Shown: piece after piece, positions 62,974-64,000 of the stretch | Layout: each line of letters opens with the position of its first letter | Position numbering within the stretch: position 1 is the stretch's first letter | NCBI RefSeq assembly: GCF_007004545.3 | Contig: NZ_CP045503.2 | Coordinates: forward strand, 3,008,501-3,072,500 | DNA length: 64,000 nt | Origin: Shewanella eurypsychrophilus | Lineage (GTDB): Bacteria > Pseudomonadota > Gammaproteobacteria > Enterobacterales > Shewanellaceae | Direction of reading: 5' to 3' | The notes under the pieces: model-generated | Told to the model about the DNA's origin: nothing | Databases searched by the model: none | Seen by the model: only the letters and a program-made list of their open reading frames with translations | Position numbers and translations under genes: made by a program

Positions 62974-63960
62974 ATGTTTAATGTTCAGGACTGTCTATCA
63001 AGTAGTAAGCAAAGCAGTATCGATCTCGATAAGTGGCAGCAAACCGTTGATTTGATGTCTGAGTTGTATGGTTCAGTCAATGGTTCAATTGTGCAGTTTC
63101 GTCAGAATGAATTTAATGTCGTCGTCACCAGCAGTAATGAAGACAACTTTCTGGAACGAGACGACAGCTGGCCTTGGGAGATGAAGAGTTTTTGCCGTAA
63201 AATCATTGAAACTAAAAAACTGCTGTATGTGGACAACTCGCTAGAAGATCAATACTGGCAAGATGCGCCTCCTGTAACCGATGGGCCAGTACGATCTTAT
63301 TGCGGCTTACCCATTTATTGGCCTGATGGCTCATTGTTTGGCACCATCTGTGTCATTGACAATAAAGCCAGTCAGTACTCCACTACATTATTAAAAATGC
63401 TTGAACAATTTTGTCAGCTAATCACTGCCGATCTTAAGATGTTCTGTGATTACGAAGAGCTTAAGAGTTTAGCATTAACCGATGAATTAACAGGTCTGTA
63501 TAATCGACGCGGCTTAATGATCCTTGGCGAGCAACGCATCAAAGATGCCAAACGGTCAAAACATATCATAGGGCTGACATATCTTGATATCGATAACCTT
63601 AAACAGATGAACGATCAGTTTGGTCACCAACTTGGCGATCGATGCATTTTAACTTTGGCCAAAGCTTTGGAAGTCAGTTGTCGTGATAATGATATTAAAG
63701 CGCGCGTTGGCGGCGATGAATTTATTGTCATGTCAGTGTTTGATAAAGACAATGAAGCACCTTACAACCAAGTCCTCAGAGAGTTGTCACAGCGTATTAT
63801 CAAAAACTATCAGCTATTTATCAAAGAACACGACCCGAATGGTTTAACATCGGTTAGCTATGGTGGATTAATTTTCAAACATCACGAATTACACACCCTT
63901 GAGGAGATGATAGAGAAAGCAGACCAACTCATGTATCAAAATAAACAAAGTAAACGCTAG
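62974..63960 (+). CDS. Diguanylate cyclase with GAF sensor
   Basis: A soluble protein of 328 residues with an N-terminal GAF domain (SIDLDKWQQTVDLMSELY to about residue 155, with CGLPIYWPDGSLFGTICVID) and a GGDEF domain starting LTDELTGLYNRRGL. The active site is ARVGGDEFIVM, and RDND stands five residues before it, a proper RxxD inhibitory site. It should make c-di-GMP under feedback control. ATG 62974 is chosen because the GAF domain begins soon after; the open frame extends 15 hydrophobic codons upstream without better signals. The end is 40 bases from the window edge. Confidence 0.9.
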   Translation: MFNVQDCLSSSKQSSIDLDKWQQTVDLMSELYGSVNGSIVQFRQNEFNVVVTSSNEDNFLERDDSWPWEMKSFCRKIIETKKLLYVDNSLEDQYWQDAPPVTDGPVRSYCGLPIYWPDGSLFGTICVIDNKASQYSTTLLKMLEQFCQLITADLKMFCDYEELKSLALTDELTGLYNRRGLMILGEQRIKDAKRSKHIIGLTYLDIDNLKQMNDQFGHQLGDRCILTLAKALEVSCRDNDIKARVGGDEFIVMSVFDKDNEAPYNQVLRELSQRIIKNYQLFIKEHDPNGLTSVSYGGLIFKHHELHTLEEMIEKADQLMYQNKQSKR

Positions 63961-64000
63961 CAGGACTAACTCTGTTTCTTCTTAGTTTGTCATAGCTTAG

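Noticed and set aside
1..64000. CRISPR arrays, tRNA or rRNA genes, prophage
   Set aside because: No regularly spaced repeats, no cloverleaf or rRNA-like segments and no phage structural or integrase genes were recognised on either strand.

Overview
The window looks like a chromosomal segment of a marine gammaproteobacterium of the Shewanella type. The grounds are the moderately AT-rich composition, the close match of housekeeping proteins (AdhE, GalT, AsnS, PabB, class I fumarase) to enterobacterial and Shewanella forms as I remember them, the glcB / LysR / aceA arrangement, a P. aeruginosa-type isocitrate lyase of about 530 residues, and short ATACC-N4-GGTAT palindromes between genes. No rRNA, tRNA, CRISPR array, intact insertion sequence or prophage was recognised.

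Layout. 0-8.3 kb is central carbon metabolism: the start of a YchE/MarC membrane protein, fermentative adhE with a CRP-like site upstream, and the glyoxylate shunt (glcB, a LysR regulator, aceA). 8.4-18.9 kb holds a two-gene unit of a GGGtGRT protein and a NifU/IscU-like scaffold, a DUF2157 / GDYXXLXY membrane pair, an exported S9 peptidase, class I fumarase, pabB, nudL and a small membrane protein; asnS follows. 20.7-33.6 kb is a complete tight-adherence (Tad/Flp pilus) locus on the minus strand: flp, prepilin peptidase, an unusual extra AAA+ ATPase, rcpC/cpaB, the secretin, a lipoprotein, three TadE/G-type minor pilins, tadZ, tadA, tadB, tadC and tadD.

34.3-43.5 kb is an AT-rich accessory stretch. 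An L,D-transpeptidase is translationally coupled to a free-standing IS630-type HTH protein. Divergent from it runs a tight plus-strand operon coding a small membrane-anchored protein, a membrane alkaline-phosphatase/sulfatase-fold enzyme, an arylsulfotransferase-like protein, a small AYVGPGTG membrane protein, an unknown membrane protein and a PAPS-type sulfotransferase. A membrane diguanylate cyclase closes the region. 43.5-46.6 kb is a minus-strand operon of a TlpA-like thioredoxin, a DUF4266 lipoprotein ending GGGCGCN, a DUF3570 outer-membrane protein and an ApbE flavin transferase with no signal peptide.

46.8-64 kb holds yjbQ, an orphan minimal flagellin-like gene, a SWIM/SNF2 helicase, an orphan galT, a cytochrome b561, a GAF-PAS-GGDEF-EAL protein, an RNA m5C methyltransferase of the RsmB/Nop2 type, an RhlE-type helicase, an OsmC-YcaO fusion, a GNAT and a VOC protein, and a GAF-GGDEF cyclase.

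The strongest candidates for poorly described systems are the sulfo/phospho-transfer cassette (36.5-42.0 kb), the ApbE-DUF3570-DUF4266-TlpA operon (43.5-46.6 kb), the GGGtGRT/NifU-like pair (8.4-10.1 kb) and the orphan flagellin-like protein (47.5-48.2 kb). Three c-di-GMP enzymes and a Tad pilus suggest a surface-attached life phase; this is inference. Several starts were moved from the longest open frame to the codon with the better ribosome-binding site, and each case is noted.
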